Shown: positions 1-7,115, counted from the first letter of the stretch. The stretch: DNA of 8,931 bases from JBHJOF01 sp050330055 (GCA_050330055.1 JBHJOF010000177.1:1-8931), one strand, 5' to 3'. Numbers and translations: made by a program. Notes: a model not told the origin generated them from the letters alone.

Positions 1-2237
1 ACGGGGCGATGACCAACTCCTACAACGATATCGCCAATTCCAAGGCGATCATGATCCTCGGCGGCAATCCGGCCGAGGCGCACCCCGTGTCGCTGCAGCA
101 CGTGCTGATCGGCAAGGAGATCAACAACGCGCCGCTTATCGTCTGCGACCCGCGCTTCACCCGCACGGCGGCGCATGCCACCCACTATGTCCGGCACCGC
201 TCGGGCACCGACATCCCGCTGATCTGGGGCATGCTCTGGCACATCTTCGAGAACGGCTGGGAGGACAAGGAGTACATCCGCCAGCGCGTCTGGGGCATGA
301 ACCAGATCCGCGAGGAAGTGCGCAAGTGGACGCCCGAGGAGGTCGAGCGCGTCTCCGGCGTGCCGGGTTCGCAGGTCGCGCGGGTTGCCCGCACGATGGC
401 CAACAATCGCCCGGGCACGCTGGTCTGGTGCATGGGCGGCACCCAGCACCATACCGGCAACAACTTCACGCGCGCCTACTGCGTGCTGCAGCTGGCGCTC
501 GGCAACGTCGGCGTGGCGGGTGGCGGGACCAACATCTTCCGCGGCCACGACAACGTGCAGGGCGCCACCGACCTCGGCCCCCTGCCGGACAGCCTGCCCG
601 GCTACTTCGGGCTGCTGGAGGGCTCGTGGAAGCACTGGGGCCGCGTATGGGACGTCGACTACGACTACCTGCTGAGCCGCTTCGCCTCCAAGGAGCTGAT
701 GGAGGCCAAGGGCATTCCGGAGTCCCGCTGGTTCGACGCGGTGCTCGAGGCCAAGGAGAACCTGGACCAGCCGGACAATCTGCGGGCCATGGTCTACATG
801 GGCCATGCGCCGAACTCGCAGACCCGTCAGCCGGATCTGAAGAAGGCGATGGAGAAGCTCGACCTTCTGGTCGTCATCGATCCCTATCCGACGGTCTCGG
901 CGGTGCTGCACGATCGTAGCGACGGCGTCTATCTGCTGCCAGCGGCGACGCAGTTCGAGACCTCCGGCTCGGTGACCGCGTCCAATCGGTCGCTGCAGTG
1001 GCGCGAGAAGGTCTTCGATCCGGTCTTCGAGTGCAAGACGGACCACGAAATCCTCTATCTTCTGGCGCAGAAGTTCGGCTTCGCCGATGAGATGTTCAAG
1101 CACATCGAAGTCGACGGCACCGAGCCAGTGGTCGAGGACATCACGCGCGAGTTCAATCGCGGAACCTGGACCATCGGCTACACCGGGCAATCGCCGGAGC
1201 GCATCAAGCTGCACATGGCCAACCAGCACACCTTCGACAAGACCACGCTCAAGGCTGTCGGCGGGCCATGCGACGGCGAGATCTACGGCATGCCGTGGCC
1301 CTGCTGGGGCACGCCCGAGATGAAACATCCCGGGACCCACGTGCTCTACGATCCGTCGTTGCCGGTGGCCGAGGGAGGGCTCGGTTTCCGGGCCCGTTTC
1401 GGGGTCGAGAAGGACGGAGACAACCTCTTGGCCGAGGGCAGCTACCCGGTCGGCTCGGAGATCGAGGACGGCTATCCCGAGTTTACCATGGCCATGCTCA
1501 AGGAGCTTGGCTGGGACGCCGACCTGACCGACGAGGAGCGGGCGGCGATCGAGAAGGTCGCTGGCGACAACACCAACTGGAAGACCGACCTTTCCGGCGG
1601 CATCCAGCGGGTCGCCATCAAGCACGGCTGTGCCCCCTACGGCAACGCCAAGGCGCGGTCCGTGGTCTGGAACTTCCCGGATCCGATACCGCTCCACCGC
1701 GAGCCGCTCTACACGCCGCGGCGCGACCTGGTGGCCGACTATCCGACTTACGCGGACACCAAGACGTGGCGCGTGCCGACGCTCTACAAGTCGATCCAGG
1801 ACCAGGACTTCTCGAATGACTTCCCGATCATCCTGACCTCGGGACGCCTGGTCGAGTACGAGGGCGGCGGCGACGAGACTCGCTCCAATCCCTGGCTGGC
1901 GGAACTGCAGCAGGACATGTTCGTCGAGATCAATCCGCGCGATGCCAACAATATCGGAGTCAGGGACGGGCAGATGGTCTGGGTCCACGGGCCGGAGAAC
2001 GAGTCCAAGGTCAAGGTCAAGGCCATGGTCACCGAGCGTGTTGGGCCGGGGGTCGCCTTCATGCCCTTCCACTTCGGCGGTCACTTCCAGGGTGAGGACC
2101 TGCGGAGCAAGTATCCGACAGGCGCCGATCCCTATGTCTTGGGCGAGTCGGTCAATACCGCGACGACCTACGGTTATGACTCGGTCACCCAGATGCAGGA
2201 GAGCAAGACCACGCTCTGCCGCATCGAGGCCGCGTGA
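1..2237 (+). CDS. fdhA: Formate dehydrogenase, molybdopterin catalytic (alpha) subunit, 5'-truncated by the window edge
   Basis: Catalytic subunit of a membrane-associated formate dehydrogenase, oxidising formate to CO2 at a bis-MGD Mo/W site, probably in the periplasm. The reading frame is open to the first base (first whole codon at 3), so the ATG at 9 is internal; the residues G-A before M-T-N-S-Y-N-D-I match the middle of the Shewanella/Campylobacter-type FdhA family. Visible landmarks are the early GGNPAEAHPVS loop, CDPRFTRTAAHA (cofactor-binding region), the GNVGVAGGG and RGHDNVQGATD segments, and the C-terminal molybdopterin-dinucleotide-binding domain (about residues 605-735, counted from that ATG) with LTSGRLVEYEGGG and FMPFHFGG. 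About 744 residues are visible; family members are roughly 950. The Tat signal, the N-terminal [4Fe-4S] cysteines and the active-site Cys or Sec lie upstream and cannot be checked here. It ends 14 bp before fdhB. Confidence 0.95.
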   Translation, partial: GAMTNSYNDIANSKAIMILGGNPAEAHPVSLQHVLIGKEINNAPLIVCDPRFTRTAAHATHYVRHRSGTDIPLIWGMLWHIFENGWEDKEYIRQRVWGMNQIREEVRKWTPEEVERVSGVPGSQVARVARTMANNRPGTLVWCMGGTQHHTGNNFTRAYCVLQLALGNVGVAGGGTNIFRGHDNVQGATDLGPLPDSLPGYFGLLEGSWKHWGRVWDVDYDYLLSRFASKELMEAKGIPESRWFDAVLEAKENLDQPDNLRAMVYMGHAPNSQTRQPDLKKAMEKLDLLVVIDPYPTVSAVLHDRSDGVYLLPAATQFETSGSVTASNRSLQWREKVFDPVFECKTDHEILYLLAQKFGFADEMFKHIEVDGTEPVVEDITREFNRGTWTIGYTGQSPERIKLHMANQHTFDKTTLKAVGGPCDGEIYGMPWPCWGTPEMKHPGTHVLYDPSLPVAEGGLGFRARFGVEKDGDNLLAEGSYPVGSEIEDGYPEFTMAMLKELGWDADLTDEERAAIEKVAGDNTNWKTDLSGGIQRVAIKHGCAPYGNAKARSVVWNFPDPIPLHREPLYTPRRDLVADYPTYADTKTWRVPTLYKSIQDQDFSNDFPIILTSGRLVEYEGGGDETRSNPWLAELQQDMFVEINPRDANNIGVRDGQMVWVHGPENESKVKVKAMVTERVGPGVAFMPFHFGGHFQGEDLRSKYPTGADPYVLGESVNTATTYGYDSVTQMQESKTTLCRIEAA

Positions 2238-2251
2238 GGAGGACCTGAGCT

Positions 2252-2848
2252 ATGGCACGTATGAAGTTCCTTTGTGACGCGGAGCGCTGCATCGAGTGCA
2301 ACGCCTGTGTAACCGCGTGCAAGAACGAGCACGAGGTCCCCTGGGGCATCAACCGCCGGCGGGTCGTCACCATCAACGACGGCAAGCCCGGCGAACGCTC
2401 GATCTCGGTTGCTTGCATGCACTGCTCGGACGCGCCTTGCATCGCGGTCTGTCCGGTCGACTGTATCTACCAGACCGACGAAGGCGTGGTCCTGCATTCC
2501 AAAGACCTCTGCATCGGCTGCGGCTACTGCTTCTATGCCTGCCCCTTCGGGGCACCGCAGTTTCCGCAGGTCGGCAACTTCGGCAGCCGCGGCAAGATGG
2601 ACAAGTGCACCTTCTGCGCCGGCGGTCCGGAGGCGGACAACTCGGCCGCCGAGTTCCAGAAGTACGGTCGCAACCGTCTGGCCGAGGGCAAGCTGCCGCT
2701 CTGTGCCGAGATGTGCGCGACCAAAGCGCTTCTGGCCGGCGACGGCGACGTGGTGTCCGACATCTACCGCGAACGCGTCGTGGCGCGCGGCTTCGGGTCG
2801 GGCGCCTGGGGCTGGGGGGCTGCTTACGAGCAGAAGTCCGGCTCCTGA
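2252..2848 (+). CDS. fdhB: Formate dehydrogenase iron-sulfur (beta) subunit
   Basis: Electron-transfer subunit of 198 residues linking the molybdopterin subunit to the cytochrome b subunit. Four [4Fe-4S] cluster motifs can be read directly: C13/C16/C19/C23 (CIECNACVTAC), C55/C58/C63/C67 (CMHCSDAPCIAVC), C87/C90/C93/C97 (CIGCGYCFYAC), and the split motif C119/C122 with C151/C155. The segment GKMDKCTFC followed by LPLCAEMCATKAL is typical of FDH beta subunits. Unlike E. coli FdnH (about 290 residues) it has no C-terminal transmembrane helix, as in the shorter FdhB of three-subunit enzymes, so it probably docks on FdhC from the periplasmic side. The start is supported by AGGAGGA at 2237-2243, which overlaps the fdhA stop and suggests coupled translation. 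No signal peptide is present; by family precedent it would be exported together with FdhA through the alpha subunit's Tat signal. Confidence 0.95.
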   Translation: MARMKFLCDAERCIECNACVTACKNEHEVPWGINRRRVVTINDGKPGERSISVACMHCSDAPCIAVCPVDCIYQTDEGVVLHSKDLCIGCGYCFYACPFGAPQFPQVGNFGSRGKMDKCTFCAGGPEADNSAAEFQKYGRNRLAEGKLPLCAEMCATKALLAGDGDVVSDIYRERVVARGFGSGAWGWGAAYEQKSGS

Positions 2849-2875
2849 GGTCGCGGTGGCCGTTTTCGGCTTTGG

Positions 2876-2898
2876 GGGGCGGCGGCTTACGCCGCCCC
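2876..2898 (+). repeat. 9-bp-stem hairpin between fdhB and the lipoprotein gene
   Basis: Perfect inverted repeat GGGGCGGCG / CGCCGCCCC with a 5-base loop (GCTTA), 27 bp after the fdhB stop. No T-tract follows on either strand, so it is not a convincing intrinsic terminator. An RNA stability or processing hairpin, which could set fdhAB message levels relative to downstream genes, is a reasonable inference. Confidence 0.55.
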
Positions 2899-2922
2899 TC
2901 GCTTTGCCGGAGGGGGGAAGCG

Positions 2923-2949
2923 GTCACGCATGGCCGTGATTGGCGTGAC
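2923..2949 (+). promoter_or_regulatory. 7-bp inverted repeat upstream of the lipoprotein gene (possible operator or hairpin)
   Basis: GTCACGC (2923-2929) and GCGTGAC (2943-2949) form a perfect dyad with a 13-base spacer, centred about 40 bp before the lipoprotein start. It lies in the longest gap between the plus-strand genes before fdhC (127 bp). It could bind a regulator or fold in RNA; no -10/-35 pair is convincing, so a promoter is not claimed. Confidence 0.25.
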
Positions 2950-2975
2950 GGGGCCTAAGAACGACGGAGAACCCA

Positions 2976-3179
2976 ATGGCGATGCGCAAGCGTAGGCACC
3001 TCTTGACGATCGTCCCATTCGCACTGGGTGCTCTCGCCTTGGCAGGCTGCGACGAGCAGGAGCAGGGGCGAATTCTGCGCTACGACAAGGGCGTCTATCT
3101 GGGTCAGCCCGATCCCGCGCTCGCTGAGCAACAGGTCGAAGAGTTGCGGCAGAGGACGCGGCTGCAACAGGGAATCTGA
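2976..3179 (+). CDS. Small lipoprotein of the formate dehydrogenase operon, function unknown
   Basis: A 67-residue predicted lipoprotein. The N-terminus has a basic stretch (MAMRKRRH), a hydrophobic core and a lipobox L22-A23-G24-C25, so signal peptidase II should leave a mature lipid-anchored peptide of about 43 residues. It is charged, with a conserved-looking RYDKGVYLGQPDP segment and a Glu/Arg/Gln-rich probable helix at the C-terminus. Residue +2 after the lipidated Cys is Asp, which in E. coli keeps lipoproteins in the inner membrane; if the rule holds here, it sits beside the FDH complex. GGAGA at 2966-2970 precedes the ATG by 5 bases; a second in-frame ATG at 2982 is an alternative. 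Its position between fdhB and fdhC suggests a structural or assembly role, but this is inference. Confidence 0.75.
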   Translation: MAMRKRRHLLTIVPFALGALALAGCDEQEQGRILRYDKGVYLGQPDPALAEQQVEELRQRTRLQQGI

Positions 3180-3246
3180 AATGCGCGGCGTGAGCTCAGC
3201 ATGCCCTCGAGGTAGGGCTGCGGGTCGTGACGCTGTGCTTGGGAGT

Positions 3247-3252
3247 GGAGAG
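3247..3252 (+). promoter_or_regulatory. Shine-Dalgarno deciding the fdhC start
   Basis: GGAGAG lies 3 bases before ATG 3256 and 6 bases before ATG 3259. Translation from either ATG begins directly with a canonical signal peptide, which favours this site over the in-frame ATG at 3181, although AGGGAA at 3169-3174 could serve that earlier start. Confidence 0.5.
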
Positions 3253-3255
3253 CCG

Positions 3256-4392
3256 ATGATGATCTGCGCTTGGAAACGAAGCCGCCGGTTGTCCGTTGCC
3301 GTTGTGGTGGCCCTCGGGCTCGCGCTGAGCGCGGGCGTGCCACAGGGCGCGCTGGCGCAGACTGGTCAGCCGACGGTCGCCCAGGAGAGCCCGACCGGCG
3401 GCACGGCGCCCGGACAGGCGCTCGGCAGCGACAGCAGCAGCGAGATGTGGCGCGCCGTGCGCGAGGGCATCCAGGGCAGCGTCTCGATCCCCGACCAGAA
3501 GGCCGGCGTGCTGATCCAGTCGGAAGGCGACAACTGGCGGGCGATGCGCAACGGGCCGCTGACGGTGGCCGGCGGCTGGATCATCCTCGGCTTCATCGGC
3601 CTCGTGGCCCTGTTCTTCCTGCTGCGCGGCCGGATCAAAATCGAAGCCGGGCCGAGCGGCCGCACCATCGAGCGCTTCAACACTGTCGAGCGCTTCGCCC
3701 ACTGGCTGACCGCCGTCACCTTCGTCATATTGGCGCTGACCGGGCTCAACATCCTCTACGGCAAGCATCTGCTGCTGCCGCTGCTCGGTCCCAGCCTCTT
3801 CGCCGACCTGACCCTGGCGGGGAAGTATGCGCACAACTACCTGGCCTTTCCCTTCATGCTGGGCGTGGTGTTGATGTTCGTACTGTGGGTGCGCCACAAT
3901 ATTCCGAACCGCTACGACATGGCCTGGATCGCGAAGGGCGGCGGGCTCTTCACCAAGGGCGTGCATCCGCCTTCCAAGAAGTTCAACGCCGGCCAGAAGT
4001 TGATCTTCTGGGTCGTCGTCCTGGGCGGCCTGTCGCTCTCCCTGACAGGCCTGGCGCTGCTGTTCCCCTTCACCTTCGTCATGTGGGACCCTACCTTCGC
4101 GGCACTGAGCGCCGTCGGTATCGGTGTTCCGACGGGAGTGACCCCCATGGAGGAGATGCAGCTCTCGCAGCTCTGGCACGGTTTCCTGTCGCTCATCATG
4201 ATCGGCATCATCATCGCCCACATCTACATCGGCTCGCTCGGCATGGAAGGCGCCTTCGCCGCCATGGGATCGGGCCAGGTCGACGAGAACTGGGCGCGCG
4301 AGCACCACAACGTCTGGGTCGCCGAGGTCAAGGGCGAGCAGCTGCCGGACATCGACTCGCACGGCGGAGGCTCGGCACAACCGGCGGAGTAG
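3256..4392 (+). CDS. fdhC: Formate dehydrogenase cytochrome b556 (gamma) subunit
   Basis: Membrane anchor and quinone-reducing subunit, 378 residues from the chosen start. It has a signal peptide (residues 1-34, ending GALA-Q), a periplasmic N-terminal stretch (about 35-100), then five hydrophobic helices at about 104-123, 147-167, 193-212, 249-275 and 307-328. The last four form the diheme cytochrome b fold of the FdnI/FdhC family. Likely heme ligands are H149 (FAHW), H193 (KYAHN), H308 (LWHG) and H322 (IAHIYIG); the 14-residue spacing of the last pair equals that of E. coli FdnI H155/H169. The extra N-terminal helix and signal peptide make it longer than FdnI, as in many three-subunit FDHs of this type. 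An in-frame ATG at 3181 would add 25 residues without hydrophobic character and is less likely. The gene starts 76 bp after the lipoprotein stop and is followed at 22 bp by the PepSY gene. Confidence 0.93.
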   Translation: MMICAWKRSRRLSVAVVVALGLALSAGVPQGALAQTGQPTVAQESPTGGTAPGQALGSDSSSEMWRAVREGIQGSVSIPDQKAGVLIQSEGDNWRAMRNGPLTVAGGWIILGFIGLVALFFLLRGRIKIEAGPSGRTIERFNTVERFAHWLTAVTFVILALTGLNILYGKHLLLPLLGPSLFADLTLAGKYAHNYLAFPFMLGVVLMFVLWVRHNIPNRYDMAWIAKGGGLFTKGVHPPSKKFNAGQKLIFWVVVLGGLSLSLTGLALLFPFTFVMWDPTFAALSAVGIGVPTGVTPMEEMQLSQLWHGFLSLIMIGIIIAHIYIGSLGMEGAFAAMGSGQVDENWAREHHNVWVAEVKGEQLPDIDSHGGGSAQPAE

Positions 4393-4414
4393 ACATCGGG
4401 AGGCAAGGGCGGCC

Positions 4415-4792
4415 ATGACGGTGCAAGTCAGGTACGGCGGCCTGTTGAGCGGGGCGTTGCTGGTGACCCAATTGGTTTTCTCCAACAGTGCCGCCGCCAT
4501 CAGCCAGGACGAAGCGGCGCAGCAGATCGCCGAGCGCTTCGCGGTCGAGGTGCTCGACGTCAAGGCGGGCCAGATCGACGGCCAGGCAGTCTGGCTGATC
4601 ACCGTCATGAAGCCGGGCGGCAACCGCAACGACGCCTTCCAGGTGACCCGCCTGGCGCTTGACCGGGAGAGCGGCGAGCTGCTGCCCGCCTTCCGCCACG
4701 GGACCAGCGGTTACGAGCTGCCCGAACGCTCGGTGCAGGGCGAACGCATCGACCTGCGGCCTGATGCGCTGCGCAGCGGGACTTGGCGCTAG
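4415..4792 (+). CDS. Exported PepSY-like domain protein
   Basis: A 125-residue protein with an N-terminal signal peptide (cleavage probably after SNSAAA, residue 28), then one domain at about 29-94 that reads like PepSY: ISQDEAAQQIAERF (helix), a strand ending in VWLITVM, and a closing ALDRESGELLPAF, resembling the usual '..VDATTGEVL' end of PepSY. PepSY domains are found in protease propeptides, membrane flavin/iron reductases and periplasmic sensors; no catalytic residues are visible here. The C-terminal 30 residues are polar and unrecognised. GGGAGG at 4398-4403 is a somewhat distant ribosome site (11 bases). Placement directly behind fdhC suggests a periplasmic accessory or assembly factor; the assignment to PepSY is by eye. 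Confidence 0.7.
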   Translation: MTVQVRYGGLLSGALLVTQLVFSNSAAAISQDEAAQQIAERFAVEVLDVKAGQIDGQAVWLITVMKPGGNRNDAFQVTRLALDRESGELLPAFRHGTSGYELPERSVQGERIDLRPDALRSGTWR

Positions 4793-4814
4793 CTTCCGGG
4801 CGCTAGCTTCCGGG
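4787..4814 (+). repeat. 14-bp tandem duplication across the PepSY stop codon
   Basis: CGCTAGCTTCCGGG occurs twice head to tail (4787-4800 and 4801-4814). The TAG inside the first copy is the stop codon of the preceding gene. A third, degenerate copy (10 of 14 matches) at 4815-4828 runs into a GGAGG motif (4827-4831). It looks like a slippage duplication without coding consequence. Confidence 0.7.
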
Positions 4815-4946
4815 CGTTAACTCCCTGGAGGTCTTGGTCGGATGCCACAACCGGGTTGTTCCGCCGCCCCGCTCTCCGGCATAGTTCGCTCGGTTCGCCT
4901 CGCCTGGCCGTCATGTCCAGGACTCTGGCGGGCCGATTGCGGCCTC

Positions 4947-4954
4947 GAGGAGGT
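4947..4954 (+). promoter_or_regulatory. Shine-Dalgarno supporting the 4968 start
   Basis: GAGGAGGT is a strong match to the anti-SD sequence, though 13 bases from ATG 4968 is long. It is preceded by a small hairpin GGCCG-ATTG-CGGCC (4931-4944). A competing GGAGG at 4827-4831 would serve the in-frame ATG at 4842. Confidence 0.4.
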
Positions 4955-4967
4955 CAGAACGCCAAGC

Positions 4968-5684
4968 ATGACTGATCGCGATAGGACAAGCGAAGGCAGG
5001 ATCGCTCGATGCCGTGCCGCGGCACCGGGCCTGCTCGTCGTCCTGGGCTTCGCCATACCGGCTCTCGCCGCACTCGATCAGGCCGCGGTGCCACAGCAGG
5101 GCGGGAAGCTTGCCTGGAGCGAAGCGGTGCAGTTCGCCCAGGCCGGCCAGGGTCGGGTGAGCAGCGTGCTGTTCCACGATCTGCCGCCGGGATTCCCCGT
5201 CGAGGTCATCAGCTTCGACGACACCGAGGCCGACCTGGAGATCCGCGGCCGTTTCGAGGAGGAGCTGCAGAAGGCCGGGCACCTGGTGGCCGGCGGAGCG
5301 CCGTTGGAGCTCTCCTTCACCGCCGAGGTGATGCAGGGCGATCTCGCCACGCGGCAGCCGAGCCTAGGGCGGATCGGCGGCGGCAGCGAGCACGACAAAG
5401 GCAACCGCGGCTCCGACACCGGGGTCGACGTCGAGCTCAATGTCTGGTCCTCGACCCAGGATTCGGTGCTGGGTGGCCGCCAGTCGCGCGGCGGCGGCGG
5501 CGGGGCGCGCTATCACATGACCGCACAGCTGCGCGACCGCGAAAGCGGCCGGGTACTGTGGCAGGGCGACGCCTATTGCGAGATGCAGGGCAGCGACCGC
5601 CTGCGCCTGGCGCGCTCGATGGTCCGGCCGCTGGTCGGCGCCTATGGCCGCTCGGTCAAGGACGAGCCCTTCACGATCGAATAG
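4968..5684 (+). CDS. Exported protein of unknown function in the FDH operon
   Basis: I do not recognise this family. From ATG 4968 it has 238 residues: a basic n-region, a hydrophobic segment (about 17-34) ending PALA before ALDQ, so probably a cleaved signal peptide, then a mature domain of about 200 residues. Features are an acidic, probably helical block around residues 84-104 (FDDTEADLEIRGRFEEEL), alternating strand-like stretches (LELSFTAEVM, VDVELNVW, ARYHMTAQLRDRESGRVLWQGDAYC), a low-complexity glycine run (175-179) and one mature cysteine (C204). The phrase 'LRDRESGRVLWQG' resembles periplasmic beta-sandwich proteins with DUF4136-like layouts, but that is impression only. An in-frame ATG at 4842 would add 42 residues and push the hydrophobic segment to about residue 60; the shorter start gives a proper signal peptide. 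It is followed 27 bp later by the WD40-cytochrome gene. Confidence 0.7.
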   Translation: MTDRDRTSEGRIARCRAAAPGLLVVLGFAIPALAALDQAAVPQQGGKLAWSEAVQFAQAGQGRVSSVLFHDLPPGFPVEVISFDDTEADLEIRGRFEEELQKAGHLVAGGAPLELSFTAEVMQGDLATRQPSLGRIGGGSEHDKGNRGSDTGVDVELNVWSSTQDSVLGGRQSRGGGGGARYHMTAQLRDRESGRVLWQGDAYCEMQGSDRLRLARSMVRPLVGAYGRSVKDEPFTIE

Positions 5685-5711
5685 CCGGTAATTCCGGCGC
5701 TGGGTGGACTA

Positions 5712-7115
5712 ATGGCGGATGGGACTGCATTGCGATTGACTGGGTTTGTTGGAGCTTTCCGGCCGGCTGGCATGGCGGGCGTGGCGCCACGGCGCTGCCT
5801 GGCGGTCCTGGCCGTACTCGGAGCCGTCCTCGCGACCGCCGCCGCACCGCGCGCCGAGCTGGCCGGCCACGGTGGCTTCGTCAAGGACATCGCGGTGTCG
5901 CCGGACGGTGCGCGCGCGCTCACCGCCAGCTTCGACTATCGCCTGATCCTCTGGGACGTCGAGCGCCAGACCGAGATCCGCGACTTCAACGAGCACCGCG
6001 GCTCGGTCAACGCGGTCGCCTTCCTGCCCGACGGCAAGCGCGCGCTCTCGGGCAGCGACGACGGCACGGTGATGCTCTGGGCGCTCGACAGCGGCGCCCT
6101 GCTGCACACCTTCCAGGGCCACCAGGGCAAGGTGGCGGGCGTCGCCGTCTCGCCCGACGGCCGGCTCGCTGCCTCGGCCGCCTGGGACCGCAGCATCCGC
6201 ATCTGGGACCTGGAGCAGCTCCGCGAGGTCGCCGTGCTGAACGGCCAGGGCGACAACAGCAACGCGGTGCTGTTCCTGCCCGACGGCAAGCATCTGCTGA
6301 GCGGCGGCCACGACGCCAGCATCCGGGTCTGGGACCTGGCCGAGCGGAGCGTGGTGCGCAGCCTGCAGGGCCACGAGGGCGGCATCACGTCGCTCGACGT
6401 CAGCGCCGACGGCAAACGCCTGCTGTCCGGCAGCGTTGACGAGACGGTACGCCTCTGGAACCTGGAGAGGGACAGCGAGATCCGCAACTTCATCGGCCAC
6501 GAGGGCTCAGTCATGGCGGTGGCTCTGTCGCCCGACGGCCGCATTGCCGCCTCGGCCGGGGTCGATCGCGCGGTGCATCTCTGGGACCTGGAGGAGGGCG
6601 TCGAGCTGGGGATCCTCTCCGGCCATGCGCAGCCGGTCTGGGCCCTGAGCTTCACTCCCGACGGCAAGCGCCTGTTGTCGGCGGGCGCCGACGAGGTGGC
6701 GCGCGTCTGGGACGTCGCGAGCGGCGAGGAGATTGGCAATCACGAATCGGCCCTGGCCTCGGTCGAGGATGCAGGGAATGAGCAGGTCGCCGAGGGTGAG
6801 AGCCGCGGCGCCATGCTGTTCCGCAAGTGCAGCGTCTGCCACACGGTGACGGCGGATGGCGGCAACCGGGCCGGGCCGACCCTCTATGGCCTGTTCGGCC
6901 GCCGCGCCGGCAGCGTCGCCGGCTACAAGTACTCCGAGGCGCTGCGCGACAGCGACGTGATCTGGACCGAGGAGACGGTCGACGCGCTTTTCGCCGAGGG
7001 TCCGCACGAATACACCCCGGGCTCCAAGATGCCGCTGCAGCAGATGCCCGACCCGCAGGACCGGGCCGACCTGATTGCCTATATGAAAAGGATCACGGAT
7101 CCGGCGAATCAGTAG
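5712..7115 (+). CDS. Exported WD40 propeller fused to a class I cytochrome c
   Basis: A 467-residue periplasmic fusion. After a signal peptide (hydrophobic core about 30-45) come seven WD40 repeats whose structural tryptophans fall at W81, W123, W165, W207, W249, W291 and W333, exactly 42 residues apart, giving one complete seven-bladed beta-propeller (about 48-342). A short linker leads to a cytochrome c domain (about 365-465): CSVCH heme motif (C373, C376, H377), GPTLYGLFGRRAGSVAGYKY and the axial methionine M440 in GSKM, all as in cytochrome c2 and mitochondrial cytochrome c. Heme attachment requires export, consistent with the signal peptide. It could accept electrons from FDH or the quinol pool, or use the propeller as a docking scaffold; neither is shown. 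Start: 5712 has a weak ribosome site (GGGTGGA, 3 bases away); an in-frame ATG at 5772 gives a tighter signal peptide (MAGVAPRRCLAVLAVLGAVL) and may be the true one. Confidence 0.9.
   Translation: MADGTALRLTGFVGAFRPAGMAGVAPRRCLAVLAVLGAVLATAAAPRAELAGHGGFVKDIAVSPDGARALTASFDYRLILWDVERQTEIRDFNEHRGSVNAVAFLPDGKRALSGSDDGTVMLWALDSGALLHTFQGHQGKVAGVAVSPDGRLAASAAWDRSIRIWDLEQLREVAVLNGQGDNSNAVLFLPDGKHLLSGGHDASIRVWDLAERSVVRSLQGHEGGITSLDVSADGKRLLSGSVDETVRLWNLERDSEIRNFIGHEGSVMAVALSPDGRIAASAGVDRAVHLWDLEEGVELGILSGHAQPVWALSFTPDGKRLLSAGADEVARVWDVASGEEIGNHESALASVEDAGNEQVAEGESRGAMLFRKCSVCHTVTADGGNRAGPTLYGLFGRRAGSVAGYKYSEALRDSDVIWTEETVDALFAEGPHEYTPGSKMPLQQMPDPQDRADLIAYMKRITDPANQ

Noticed and set aside
9..11. ATG at 9 as the start of the first gene
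   Set aside because: The frame is open to the window edge and the protein begins mid-domain compared with known FdhA; the catalytic N-terminal third is missing, so this is an internal methionine.
3181..3255. Earlier fdhC start at ATG 3181 behind AGGGAA
   Set aside because: It would add 25 polar residues in front of a canonical signal peptide; the later ATGs at 3256/3259 have their own GGAGAG. Kept only as an alternative.
3196..4629. Long minus-strand open frame (477 codons) opposite fdhC and the PepSY gene
   Set aside because: It mirrors the GC-rich codon structure of the real plus-strand genes; the product is low-complexity Arg/Ala/Gln/Asp with no recognisable domain, while the plus strand encodes clear FDH and exported proteins.
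5684..5698. GCCGG-TAATT-CCGGC mini-hairpin between the unknown exported gene and the WD40 gene
   Set aside because: Only a 5-bp stem with no T-tract; expected by chance in DNA this GC-rich.
5009..6439. 476-codon plus-strand frame across the unknown exported gene and the WD40 gene
   Set aside because: Arg/Gly/Pro-rich out-of-frame shadow without domain features; the WD40 and cytochrome motifs lie in the other frame.
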